Shown: piece by piece, positions 1 to 11,735 of the stretch
Position numbering within the stretch: the first letter of the stretch is position 1
How the letters are laid out: the number at the start of each line of letters is the position of its first letter
Position numbers and translations under genes: made by a program
From: Tetrahymena thermophila SB210
Taxonomy: Eukaryota; Ciliophora; Oligohymenophorea; Hymenostomatida; Tetrahymenidae
Assembly (NCBI RefSeq): GCF_000189635.1
Contig: NW_002476422.1
Location: forward strand, 434,001-498,000
DNA length: 64,000 nucleotides
Direction of reading: 5' to 3'
The notes under the pieces: generated by a model
What the model was told of the DNA's origin: nothing
Databases searched by the model: none
Seen by the model: the letters and a program-made list of their open reading frames with translations, nothing else

Positions 1-10
1 CTTTTTTCAG

Positions 11-151
11 CAAAAATTGATACTTTTTAACTTAATTATTAGTAAGGCACTTGAAAGGATGCTAAATCTAAAATAATTAAAAAGTGTATTTAAATCATTG
101 TTTATTTATTAAATAATAATTAATATTAGTAAAACCATACAAAATTAATGA
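11..151 (+). CDS. Possible 3'-terminal exon of a gene running in from the left edge
   Basis: The window opens with a pyrimidine-rich stretch ending in CAG, which would serve as a splice acceptor. An open frame then runs to a TGA at 149-151. The first part is rich in Leu, Lys and Ile, with a pattern (ALERMLNLKQLKS) like the end of one of the LRR repeats seen elsewhere in the window. The second half is AT-only composition and may already be untranslated. With only 46 codons, and TGA rare in such AT-rich DNA, an open frame of this size is not significant alone. The call is therefore tentative. Confidence 0.22.
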
Positions 152-570
152 AATTGTTAAGATATCATTAAATTCTTTTCAATAACCATATGAGGATCTA
201 TTGAAATACTTATATAAATAATTTATGGCCAATAAATTATTCACATTTAATACATAATTTTTCTAAATAATTAAAAGCTATTTTTAATCTCTTTTGTAAT
301 TCCATTCTAAAAAATACTAAATATTTCCATACGTCTAGATTTTAACTTACAATTAGCTTTACCAAAGATTTCAAAATTCATTTATGCAAACATAAAATCC
401 AGCCAAATTAATTATATTTTTTATCAAAGAAAATGTAATATATTTTATTTTTCTGAAAGAGCAGTTGAAATATATATTTATTTACTTACTTAAAAAAGAA
501 ATTATTTTTATAAAATTAAAATTAAAAAAATGATCATAAAGCAAAAATATAAGTTATGAATAAAAATACT

Positions 571-611
<41 letters not shown>

Positions 612-1479
612 TGATTAATAGAAATAGATAAATCTATTATTATATTTAAGTATTAAATAATATCTATTAATTATTAAATTAATTTCTAAAATTAAGCAAA
701 TAATTGAGTTTATAATAAATATACTAAATTAATGGATTTTAAAAAATTAATTTTAGTTAAATGCTTTCTATGGGCAATAATTTTTTTTAAATGTTAAACC
801 ATCTCAACAGATATTTAATTTGATTTGTATAGTTTAAAATATATAAATTATTCTTTTATTTTTTTTTAAATGAGCTATTCTATAATTTGTGATGTTATTT
901 TTTTATAAAATAATTATTTTAATTATTTATTTATTGAGTAAAAATTATTAGAAATAGCTGATATATTTTGTAGTTTAAATTAATAATTTTCTAATTTTTA
1001 CATTTATTTTGTAAAGAAATATTTTTTTTAATATTGACTGAAATAATAGAGTAGTATTTTTGAAAATAGCTAAGAAAATTAATTAAATTTAAAATAGGAT
1101 TAAATATAGAAGTATTTATTAAATTTCTAATTAAGAATAATTAACTTTTATTTTAAACTTTTTATTATATAAATGAAAGATTAAATATATTAAATGATAT
1201 TTCTTTTTTTTAATTATTTTATTTATTTTGACAGTTAGTTTAAAAAAGGAATCTGAACATTTTTTAGCTGAATATTCCGTTTTTTTATTATGAATAATTG
1301 ATTTATGTAATTAAGTTATTAAACTTTATTTTAGATTATAAAATCATGGTTTATTCAAAATGTTCTTTTGGATTACTCAGATTATAGTTATATTGTTTTA
1401 ATAGATCTAATTTCAAAAAAAAATCAATCAATATTTTAATTTAATTTATTATTTTTTTTTTATATTTTCAAAATTAATT
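152..1479. other. AT-rich intergenic region
   Basis: I see no gene here on either strand. The region is long A/T runs with one clear microsatellite at about 570-609. The last few hundred bases must hold the promoter of the membrane-protein gene that starts at 1480, but no discrete element is recognisable. Confidence 0.6.
570..609. repeat. TTTA tetranucleotide microsatellite
   Basis: About ten tandem copies of the tetranucleotide TTTA/ATTT lie in intergenic DNA. Similar shorter tracts occur at about 17532-17556 and 24253-24284 (both in introns) and at 31881-31905. They are simple slippage repeats and not telomeric repeats. Confidence 0.85.
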
Positions 1480-2388
1480 ATGAGAGTATCTTGTTTAGCT
1501 CAGCTCATATATATATTCTTTTTTATTTAAATAATCGAATGCTCTTTTTTTAAACTTGAAAACCTCAACAGCTGTTATTTAAATGGAGTTAACTCAAGAG
1601 CAGATATCTTCTGTGCCTTTTATTTTCTTTTAGATATTAATATACCAAAACAAAATGGAGATATAAGTAGAGATAAATCTTATTAATCAAAAACAAAATC
1701 TAATATAATAAATTAAGACATTGAAATAAAATACCAATAGTTAATAAAATTGTTTTTTGAGGAAAACGCTTAGCTTATAAGTGATAGCTTTAAAAATAAT
1801 AACAAATCATTATTATTGTGTTACATAGAGCTAAATGAAAAAAAATGCTTTGATTTGAAAAAAAGATTATTAGGATAGGTAGAATAATAAATGGATTATA
1901 TTTATTAAGTTAAATTTTATAATCTAATTAAACTGTTAGTAAATTAATTAATTAACAATCCTCATGAAAATATTTATCCTTAAACATTAAACTAACTTGA
2001 TAAAAATGGCATATATTTTAGAATCTTTAATCAACACAAATCTAATTTGAGAAAGTAAATTAATGATTAATAAAAATTCATTGATACTAAAGATATTATA
2101 TCTATACAACAAACTTTAATGTAAAAAAGTAATAAATCTATTAATATAGAAATTGAATAAACTGGTAAAAGTGAATAGCATTTATTTACTATAATTCAAA
2201 TCTAATAATCAGGGTTTTTATTAATTATATTTATTTTCAATGCTATTGCTCTGGCATTGTTAATAAATTTCTGTCGAAACAATAGATTGCTCTTTTTTAG
2301 AGCACAGAGTGAAGAAGAAGAGCTATTAGAAATGTAAACTACTTAAGAAATAAGATAAGAGAATTTACTTTAGTATTAATTTATGTGA
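1480..2388 (+). CDS. Signal-peptide, single-pass type I membrane protein, hypothetical
   Basis: This is an uninterrupted 302-codon frame when TAA and TAG are read as Gln. The start was chosen because the ATG opens directly onto a signal peptide: MRVSCLAQLIYIFFFIQI, then a Cys-containing mature start. A lumenal or extracellular region of about 220 residues follows, polar and Asn/Gln/Lys-rich with a few Cys. One strong membrane helix begins near residue 245 (GFLLIIFIFNAIALALLINF), followed by Arg/Asn residues and an acidic cytosolic tail (SEEEELLEM). The orientation is inferred from the signal peptide and the positive charges after the helix. I recognise no family. There is no intron, unlike OLA1 downstream. 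It could be a secretory-pathway or plasma-membrane protein; the gene call is firm, the role unknown. Confidence 0.8.
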
Positions 2389-3160
2389 AAATCTAACTAA
2401 AAATTATTGTATAAAATCTTTAATTATAATAAAATAAATCATAAAAATATGTAAAAATTTAAAATAGCTTTTTTAATTTATTTCCATATTTATTTCTTCT
2501 TTATTTTTTTCTTTTTTGGCAAAAATTAAATTTTGTAATTTACAAATAGATCAAAATTATCAAATCTGTTTAAATTTTAAATATTTTTTATTTAAGATAT
2601 AAATTATTAGAAATTTATTTCGTTAGCTTGTTTTATTGTGGCAAATCCTATTCTTAACTCTTCAAAAATTATTTTTTTATTAAATTTAATTCTAAAAAAA
2701 CTATATAAACTGACACATTTAATTAAATATAATAAAAAATATAATTAACCTAGCTTGGTCATTGTAATTAATTTTTGCTTATAATTTTGGAAATTTTATG
2801 AATGTTTAGATTGGGAAATAATAAAATACTTTCTTAAATTAATTTTAAGTGTTTTAATTATTAATAATTAAACATTTTTATTTTTGATTAGAATTCAAGA
2901 TAAAATAATTTGATCAAATATCATTTTATATTTATTTATTTTTTAATTAGTTTACAAAAATTGTATAAATAAATAAACAGTGTTGCTTTTCATGTTCATT
3001 TATTTTTATGTTGGTCTTGTTTTTGAGGACATATTTAAATACTGAATGTCAAACTGAAAATATAATTTATTGATTGATGGTAGAATTGATTGAAGTACTT
3101 AAAATAGTTAGCAATTAAAAATTAATTTAAAAGATATTTTACTTAATAGAAGGAATTAGA
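2389..3160. other. AT-rich intergenic region
   Basis: No gene is visible. The stretch carries the 3' flank of the membrane-protein gene and the promoter of OLA1. The last 170 bases are slightly richer in G and may be the OLA1 5' untranslated region. Confidence 0.5.
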
Positions 3161-4682
3161 ATGTTCACTCAAACCATTTTCAAATAGTTTTCTAAAAAGA
3201 AACCTGCAGCTGCAAATTAAGCAGCTATAGCAAAATAGATAGCTTCATAAATCAATTTTGGACGCCCTGGAAATACATTAAAAATGGGTATTGTAGGTAT
3301 GGCTAATGTTGGAAAGTCATTGACTTTTAATTTACTATGCAAATAAAGTGTTCCATCAGAAAATTTCCCTTTTTGCACAATTGACCCAAACACTGCTATT
3401 GTTAAGGTTCCTGATAGTAGATTTGAATACTTAGTTAAAGCTTTTAAGCCAGCAAGTTAAGTTGAAGCCCATTTGTAGATTACAGACATCGCTGGTTTAG
3501 TAAAAGGTGCTTCTGAAGGTAAATATTTTGGATTTAAATTAAAGCTAATTTTTAAGAAAAAAATGAAAAATATGAATTAAAAAATATATTTATAAAAAGG
3601 TCATGGCCTAGGTAATGAGTTTTTGTCTCACATTAGCGAAGTAGATGGAATTTATTAGGTATATCATTAATTTTACTATGTTTAATAGCTTGTAGCTTAT
3701 TTGGTTATTTTAAATTTCTCTAGGTAGTTAGAGCTTTTGAAGGAGAGAATATTTTGCATACAGAAGGTTCAATGGATCCTGTTAGAGATTTAGATATTAT
3801 TAGCAAGGAACTTATTGCGAAGGATTTGTAATTTGTAGATAAGAAATTAGGTTAAATTTCAACAAAAGCTGCCCGTTCAGGTAATCCTGAAATGAAATAG
3901 TAAGTAGAAGTCTTAACAAAAGCTAAGGATCACTTGATAAATCATAGAGTAAATAATAATTAATTATTATTTTAATTAAATAATTCAGAAATAAGCATAG
4001 AATTCATTTAATAGAATCAAATATAAACTCTTGTATAAAAAACCATATTAATAAAATTATATTATATTCATAGTGGATCAGATTTTAAAAGTGGGATGAT
4101 AAGGATGTTGAAGTTTTGAATAAGCTTTTGCTTCTTACAACTAAACCTGTTACATATTTAATTAATTTAAGCAAGAAAGACTACTTAGAATAAAATTGCA
4201 AATTTATTCCTTCTATTGCAGATTGGATCAAGGAAAAAGGAGGTGATAGCTAAATCATTTAGTACTCAGGAGTTTATGAAAAAGAAATAGAAGATAAGCC
4301 AGAACTTTTAAATACTTCTCAGTTAAAAAATATAATTTTAAACGGATATTCACTTTTAAATATGTGCCATTTCTTTACTGTTGGAACTGATGAAGTCAGA
4401 GCATGGACTATTAAAAAGAACTCTACTGCTCCTAAAGTAACTTATTTCATAATTTTATTTTAAATTTGTAAAAATTCATTTATAATTAATTAGGCTGCAA
4501 GTGTGATCCACACTGATTTTGAAAAAGGCTTTATTAGTGCTGAAGTTCTTTCATATAAAGAATTCGAGGGTTTCGGCAGCAACGGAGTTGAAAAATTAAA
4601 AAAATCATTTAGAAAAGAAGGTAAAGACTACATAGTTTAAGATGGTGATATTGTTCATTTTAAATGCAAAATTGTTAGATGA
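3161..4682 (+). CDS. OLA1: Obg-like ATPase 1 (YchF/OLA1 family)
   Basis: YchF/OLA1 proteins are P-loop NTPases of the TRAFAC class that bind ATP, associate with ribosomes and influence translation and stress responses. Five exons join in frame: 3161-3518, 3600-3658, 3724-3948, 4074-4436 and 4494-4682. Together they give 397 residues, the usual length of the eukaryotic family (about 396). Visible motifs are the G1 loop GMANVGKS, the altered G3 motif [12 protein letters not shown] typical of YchF, an NLSKKD-type G4 element, and a helical coiled-coil insert. The C-terminal TGS domain carries the family signature VRAWTIKK followed by [10 protein letters not shown]. All introns are GT-AG with TAG or AAG acceptors. 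The first 43 residues before the G1 motif are slightly longer and more basic than usual, which could matter for targeting. Many Gln codons are TAA or TAG, which fixes the genetic code. Confidence 0.95.
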
Positions 4683-6120
4683 TTAATTTTTATTTATTTA
4701 TTTATTTCATACATAATTCATGTTAAAAGAGTATTAAATTATAGTTTGTTATTTTCAAATTAGCTTCAATAAAATATTTTTTATCACTTTAAATTTTTAG
4801 AGCTGAATATATTTTTTTTACTAAAAGAAACTTCCTATCAAATAGATAAAATTTATTCTTAGGAATTTTAATGAATAAATTATAATTTATTTTAATTTTT
4901 ATGTAATAGTTCTTAAAATATTCACCATTAACAATTATAATTATATAAATTCAAGATTATATGGAGCATGTAATTAATTCCTTGATTCTTTTTAAATATT
5001 TACATCTGGTCAAAATTTGAAAATTTATCTAAAAAACTATCCAAATTTTTCATTTATTTAAGTGTTTAATTTAGAAAACTGTTAAAATAAGGTGAAAAGT
5101 GGAGATTTTCTTATAAATATGATTTAAGTTTGCTCATCAATTATATTTTTTTTTAAAGGTATTACATTCTTTTTAAGAAAATTCATAAAAATTAAAAAAT
5201 CTGATAAGTTATAAGCGTTTTGAGTGGTGTTTTAAATTAATTTAAAAAAAGGTAGTTATTAAATTAGGTCAAAAGGGGTTAATTATGGTTATTTCACAAA
5301 GTAAAAATTAATTTTAAAAAATTTAAATCTATATTTTTTGGTTATAATTTTGATAGTAAGTTTTTCATTTTTAAATGATAGTGAGCATCTATTATTTAAG
5401 AACAATTATTATTAATTTTTAGCTAGGAATTATTATTATTATTATAAGTTTTTCGAAAGGAAGAGTATTATAATTTATAATTCAATAGGAATTATTATTA
5501 TAATTGTCTAAAAAGAAAAATATTATGATTTACATATGTTATTGCTTATTTATTTAAGAGTAATTATCATCATTTGTTGATATAGATAATTAATTTTGCT
5601 ATAGTAGAGGCAGAAATTTAATAGAAAAAAATAAGAAAAATATGCATTTCGATTTGAATTACTTTATTCATGAAATCAAGATAGAGTCTTTAAATTTCGC
5701 ATTATTTTTATGTTTATTTTTAAACTTATTTTGGATTATAAAAATCAATGCGGAACATTGAGAGGAGTCACCACATATTTGAATTTATATAGCTAATAAA
5801 TTGGTCACTTATTATCTTTTTTTAGTGAGATCATTGAATGAATCATTTCTTTATTTATTTATTATTTTTGTTAACAAACATTACTAATGATAATAACAAT
5901 TATTGTGATAAACTGATTTTAATAAATATTGTTAATAAGCGCAAAAAAAAAAGAAACAAATAAATAAACAAAAAAGCAAACAAAACTCATTATAATATTA
6001 TAAGTATCAGTTTCTAAAAGAAGTTTTTATAGAATTACTTTTCAAAAAATAAATATTTATTCATTCAGGATAACTTCAATTCATTACAGAGAATTAAAAA
6101 TATAGAAAATAATTTGAAAT
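4683..6120. other. AT-rich intergenic region
   Basis: Only very short open frames are seen, for example 37 codons starting at the ATG near 5643, with no sign of coding composition. The stretch at 5417-5510 contains a repeated AGGAATTATTATTAT motif of unknown meaning. Confidence 0.5.
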
Positions 6121-7992
6121 ATGGAGCTAGAGCAAGCAGGTGCCAATTTCCATTATTTAAATGGAGATTTTTTTAATAATTAAAATTAAATACCTTAAAA
6201 TTATGCAGAGGCAAACAATTTTTACACTAGCAGTATTAACTTTTAGTAACCTAACGGTTAAGAAGTACACAATTTTAATAATTAAGATAATTATTTTATT
6301 CAAAATAATCAAGAAAATGATTGTCTTTAACAGAATTTTTATGGTTAGTAAACAAATAATTATTACAATAACAATTATTAAGAGTAGTATGGATCTAACT
6401 ATTACTACAAACAATAAGAAGAGTTGCAAACTAATGATGTAGAGACTCATATGAATTACCAAGACAACAGAAGTGAATTCTCTGATGTGATTCAATCGCA
6501 ATTGACTTCAACCATTCAATTACCTAATCTACCTGTTAAAGATGGATTCGAAATATATCATAAATAATATAGCATAGATGAAGAAGATAATGAAGGAGTG
6601 TCTGATTAACTTTCAAATGGCTAAAGCAGTACTAATTAGAGCTCTTTTACAAGCTAAAATAATAATTCTTTAGCAACAAAAAACCAAGAACAACTCAAAG
6701 TAGTTGAGTTTGGAATTTAATTGTTAAAACCTGTGCTAGAAAGAGCTAATTTTTACTTAATTGGTGACATTTCTATAGATTTTGAATTATTAAGAGGAAA
6801 AGAAAGCAGATTTTCTCCTCTTTCGGAATTTAGACCAGTCGTTTCAGTGCAACGTAATGTATTTTAATAATTTGTTGAGCTTCAGATAGGATAATACCAG
6901 TAGGGATTGACTGATTTTAGAGGTGTAGTAGAAAAATTGAATTGCATGAATGATTAATTCGCTCACGGAATTGCAGTCTTGCTCACAAAGTATTAAAAGT
7001 TAATTGATTTTAAGGTTAAAATGCTGAATTCCACCACTAACAGCTCCTACTCAGGTTAATTTAATGAACAAGCATTTTGGGAGGAAGCTTAGGAAAAGAT
7101 GAAAAGCGTTTTAGCTGAAAAGAGGAAGGAAAATAAATATCTTGCTTATATTTTGAAGAGAGGATCTTATTTGGAAGATGTGATGGTCGCTTAGGGCTAC
7201 AGTGAATAATTATTGGAAGTAATGGGCCTGGACTATGAAACATTCCGCCAAATATCTCTGAGAAAGGGATTGATTGATTTTGTTGAACCAATATCGCGAT
7301 ACTTTATTATCGTTGAATAATTTGCAAATGTAGCTAAGAAAAAAATGCCATGGGAAGATATTTGCCTTATTTCAATTGATAACTTCAAAATACCTGTAAA
7401 AGTAAAAGCTGAAAAAATAACATTGAATAAATATAAATGCTATGAAAACTATATTGGATTTTTAAGTATTGACATACCTCAAAAGGTGTTGGATGACTTA
7501 AAGTTAAAGAGATATCGTGCAAGAAATATGCTAGAAAATAAGAATTACTTTTAGCTAGGCGAAGAACTAACATATTCCTTTGAAACAGAGTTATTTTTAG
7601 ACAGATACTACTCGCAACAAAAAGCTTAAGCGATAATTGAATATAGCCAAAGCCAAAAGAAAAAGAATGAGGAAGAAAATATTGAAATGGCTAAACTCTT
7701 GTAGCAATATATACAACAATATAACTAAATCATGAATAATAATTAACAAAACTAAAAAGAAAACTAAGTGCTATCTAGTTCCATCCAATCTGTTTCAACT
7801 TAGATGAGTCTCAATCAATCTTTAAGATCAAACAGTGATGAGTAAGTAGATTTAGGTTAATCAATATATTTGGCCTCGTCATTGAGTTCACGAGAAATAC
7901 CTAGCAATAAGTAAGAATCTTAAAGAAATTTAGTAAACGATTAAAATTTTGGAAATATGAAACAAGAAAAATGTGTAGTTGTTTTAGATTGA
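6121..7992 (+). CDS. 623-residue Asn/Gln-rich protein with a folded central domain, unrecognised
   Basis: One uninterrupted 624-codon frame from ATG to TGA; a frame this long is far beyond chance even in a TGA-only code. Residues 1-180 are low complexity (Asn, Gln, Tyr, Ser). Residues about 190-500 look globular. They start near EFGIQLLKPVLERANFYLIG, include helical segments such as FAHGIAVLLTKYQKLIDF, and end with alternating strand-like segments around WEDICLISID and NYIGFLSIDI. The segment with VMGLDYETFRQISLRKGL faintly resembles a PAS-type fold, as in fungal gluconeogenic regulators, but I cannot assign it. The C-terminal 110 residues are again Gln/Asn/Ser-rich with a charged coiled-coil start. 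No membrane helix or signal peptide is seen, so it is probably cytosolic or nuclear. It has no intron. Confidence 0.85.
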
Positions 7993-8799
7993 AAAAAATT
8001 TAGTTAATTAATTAATTGATTGATTAAAAAAAGCTTAGAAAATTATTAATTCATTTACTTATTTTGAATGCAACTATAATAATAAATAAATCTATCTATA
8101 TAAAACAAAATTAATTCTTTCTTCTTATCATAAACTTTTTAAATAAAATAAAATGAAATAAGAAAATTATATTTTAAAAAACATAACAACAATAAAATTA
8201 TAAATTTGTTTAGTTTATTCTATCAAAAAATAGATTTCTTTATATCTTAATTCTTATAAATTGTAATATTTCTTTTAGCAAATTTTATTTGAGTTAAAAT
8301 TCATATGTTTGTTGTCCTTTCTACTAACCTATTTATTTATTTACTTAATAACTCCAATCGAATATTTTCTTTTCATAAATAATAATTTCTCTATTTTTCT
8401 TTACTACAGTAATTACAATATTTTATATCATCGAGAAAATTCTTTTTTACTGATATGCATTTTAACCAGATTTTAATTAAACTCTAACAATTTTGATGAA
8501 TTCTTTTCCTAATCTGATTTATCTTATATAAAAATTAACAAAACAATTTTATTATATTTTAATAATAATTTTTTCTCTTTCATCTCATTTTTTTTTAAAT
8601 TTCCTGATGAAACAAGCTCTAAATTTGAAGAACACTTCTCAATCATAAGAAAAAGAATACAATCATAAATTAGATTTTATTTGCTATTCCAACAAGTAAA
8701 ATTAACTATTGAATTTGGTAAATTAGATTCCACAAAAATTTCAAATAAGACAAATTATTAAATTATGAATGAGATTAGAAATTTTTGTTAGTTTTTTAT
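7993..8799. other. AT-rich region between convergent genes
   Basis: This stretch holds the 3' flanks of two convergent genes. A 50-codon plus-strand open frame near 8608 is not supported by anything beyond its length. Confidence 0.5.
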
Positions 8800-10254
8800 T
8801 CAATAAAAAACTAGTTCCTAGATTGAGTTGATTGAAACAAAAATTAAACAACTAGCTTTTTTCTTAAAAAGCTTCAAAGTTTGCTTAGTGGTTCTATTAT
8901 ATTAATTATGTTTTCTAATTTAATAAAACAAATGTTTTTAATAAAATACATTAAATTGATTTTAAATTTACTAATGTACTGTGTAGGTGTATCTTAGACA
9001 CACAATCTGACGAATTTAAGATATTAACTTAGCTAATTCTTATTAGCCTACTTCTGTTATGCCTGTTTCTCTTTTGATGATAATATTATATCATAAAATT
9101 AATCCTTTAAAAATTTACTAAATGTTAATCTGTAAAGCTCTTAAATGTTTTAAATTAGCAAGTGATTTTCCAAGCAAAATTGCAGTTTCATCAGTAACAT
9201 TATTGTGATACCTTTAGTATTATAATTATTGAATAATACCATCCATTTTGTATTAAAATTTTAAATATAAATTACAAGAAATCAAGATAAAGGTGTATAA
9301 CATTTGGTAAGCTGTTTAAATTTTCTAAAAATGATCTAAATCCAATATCAGTAAGGTCATTCCTCCTATCATTTTATTGATTTGTTTTTAAAAATATGAA
9401 TATTAATAAAAATTTTAGCTACCATAAGGATAGTTAAAAATTTTTAATATTTTTATTAAGATGCTTCATATTTTCAGCAATAATCTACAAACCTCCATCT
9501 TTTATTTCGTTACCTCTATTTAGAAGTAGTAAATTAATTTATAAAAAATAAATGAATTTACCCTAAGAATAAACTAAATCCAACTAAATTTTCAGATTAA
9601 ATAATCTCTCCTATTGATTTTTTTATTCCAACTTCTGTAATATTGTTTTCCCTTTTTTTGTATAGAGAATCATTTATTAAGAAGCTTTGTAAATAAATTA
9701 AAGCCCTAACCAAAAAGCTAAATATACTTCTTTTAAACTCTTTATTTTAGAGATGCTTGTGCATAAGTCGATAAATGATTAATCCCTGATACTATTTTAT
9801 CTTTTATTTTTAAATAAATAAATAAAACCAATTTAATATAAAATTTAACGTACGGTAGATTTAAATCTAGACATTCCAAATTTTGAAATTTCTCTAAGTC
9901 TTTTCCAAACTACTCAGCACCTGAGGTTCCTATGTTATTTCCTCTAAAAATTTCTTAATAATCCAAATAAAATAATATTTTTACTGAAAAAGTAGTTGCA
10001 AATATTAAATTTTAGAATAATCTGATTCTTATAATGAGCTATTCCAACCAATTTAGTTATATTCTAATTTCTTATTTCTTTTTAACAAAATGATATCAAA
10101 TTGTTTTCGCAATCTCAAAGTTCAATTACCTAAAATTAAATGTTCTTTATGTTTCGCTGTCATCATAATCCTGTTTGATAAAGAAAATTAAAGAAATTAG
10201 CAATAATTCTGATTTTAGAAGCTAAAATAAATATACTTTTGAAGTAGGAAACAT
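8800..10254 (-). CDS. Leucine-rich-repeat (RNI-like) protein, multi-exon
   Basis: Reading the minus strand gives a series of short exons. Each carries a ribonuclease-inhibitor-like LRR with the core N-x-I/V-T/G-x-x-G/T-A...LGKSLANLKHLRALQI. Clear units lie at about 9119-9211, 9340-9395, 9470-9545, 9585-9660 and 9870-9945, with another at about 9010-9075. The exon 9119-9211 is 93 nt, begins with one base of a split codon and ends with two, the same phase as the LRR gene at 50-53 kb. The start is provisional: the ATG at 10254 opens an exon with DYDDSETQRTFNF followed by a plausible GT donor. The end at the TGA at 8800-8802 is also provisional, because the last 60 codons are AT-rich and could partly be untranslated. 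LRR proteins of this kind are usually cytosolic interaction scaffolds; no partner is indicated. Confidence 0.65.
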
Positions 10255-11735
10255 TTTTAAATCTGTTATTTTAAGTATTATTTTTTTATATTTGTGTATC
10301 TCTTTTATGTATTAATTAATTCAATTAATATCTTTAAAATATATAGTTATTAAGTAAATCAACAAATTATAAAATAATAAGATGTTAGCATTCTTAATTT
10401 TTTACCATTTAATCAATCACAAAATGTATTTTAAATTTATTTATTTTGATTTATTAGCCAAATAACCTAAAAACTTAAGCAAACATTTATCATAATAAAA
10501 CATTTGGAATATGAACTTAATAAAAAATAAGAAAGATTTAAATTTAATTTCAATTAAAAATTTATCTAAAATGTTGCAAATTATTTTTGAGATTATGATT
10601 AAAATTAACTTATTTTCATTAAAAAATAAATGTAATTAGGTAAATATTAAATTATTTAAAAATCTATTTTTTTTTTTAAATTTATTTTAATTATTCAAAA
10701 GAAATTCATTTAAACAATAAATAAATTAACTGATATATTTTTCTCCTTTTTTTAGTATCTTAAATAACATTCTAATTAAAGCAAAAAAATAAAAATTAGG
10801 TATTTTTGTATAGAATACGCCTAAATAAATAAAAAATGATATTAGAAAAATAAGCATTCTCAAATTTATATGTAAAATATTTTTAAAATTAAATGTAAAT
10901 GTTTAATTAGTTCTTAATTTCTCAATTAAAATTTAAATATTTAAAAATTTTTGCAATAAAATATCCATTTTAACAAAGGAAATGCATTATTCTTAGCTAA
11001 AATCTCTGATTTAATTAAAGCTCATTTAATAATTTGAAGTTAAATATAATTGAAATTTGATTTTTGAGAAAGTGATTATCATAAAGTATTATTTGATTCA
11101 TAAAATTGATTTAAAGAACAGCAATTAAAATAAATATTGTAAAATGAAAGTTATTTATAAATATATTTTTATCAATCTTAAATCAAAATAAAATTGATTT
11201 AAATAGTTTAGTAAATTAATTTTTTTTTTATGTTTTAAAAGAATTAATATAATAGTTTTTAAAATTGATTTTGTTGTTATTTTTATTATTTTTTTGCTCA
11301 CTTTTAATTGCATTTATATGGAGTAGAATAAGATAATGGTTTGATTATCGTTAAATTCAGGATTGACATTAAAAATTTAAATACAATTAACATAATTAAT
11401 AATTTATTAATTTAATTGATAAGTCTTTTGGTGCTTAGTAAAAACATAGGGTATATTGATTTAAAGAGATAAATAGATAATTCATTTTATAAATTAAAGT
11501 TAATAAATAGAAAGGAGTATTCATTCTACTTTAAAAATTAAAACTAAAACACTTTATAAGGATCATAAAATATGGCGTAAATTAATTATTCATATTGAAT
11601 TTAGAAACAGTATTGATTATAAAAAGATGTTAGAAATAACATTTTTTTTTGTGTTACATTTGAATTTCAATGATAAGAATTATAATTAAAATGAAGGAAA
11701 TAAATTTTATAAAAAATTGAGAAAAATGCAGATGA
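10255..11735. other. AT-rich region between divergent genes
   Basis: No coding signal is seen on either strand. It must contain the divergent promoters of the LRR gene (minus) and the Tmc-type gene (plus), whose true first exon may lie at the right end of this stretch. Confidence 0.5.

Noticed and set aside
6157-6501. Overlapping standard-code frames on both strands (114 and 93 codons)
   Set aside because: Both are shadows of the 623-residue gene at 6121-7992 read with the ciliate code; their composition is Ile/Leu-rich nonsense.
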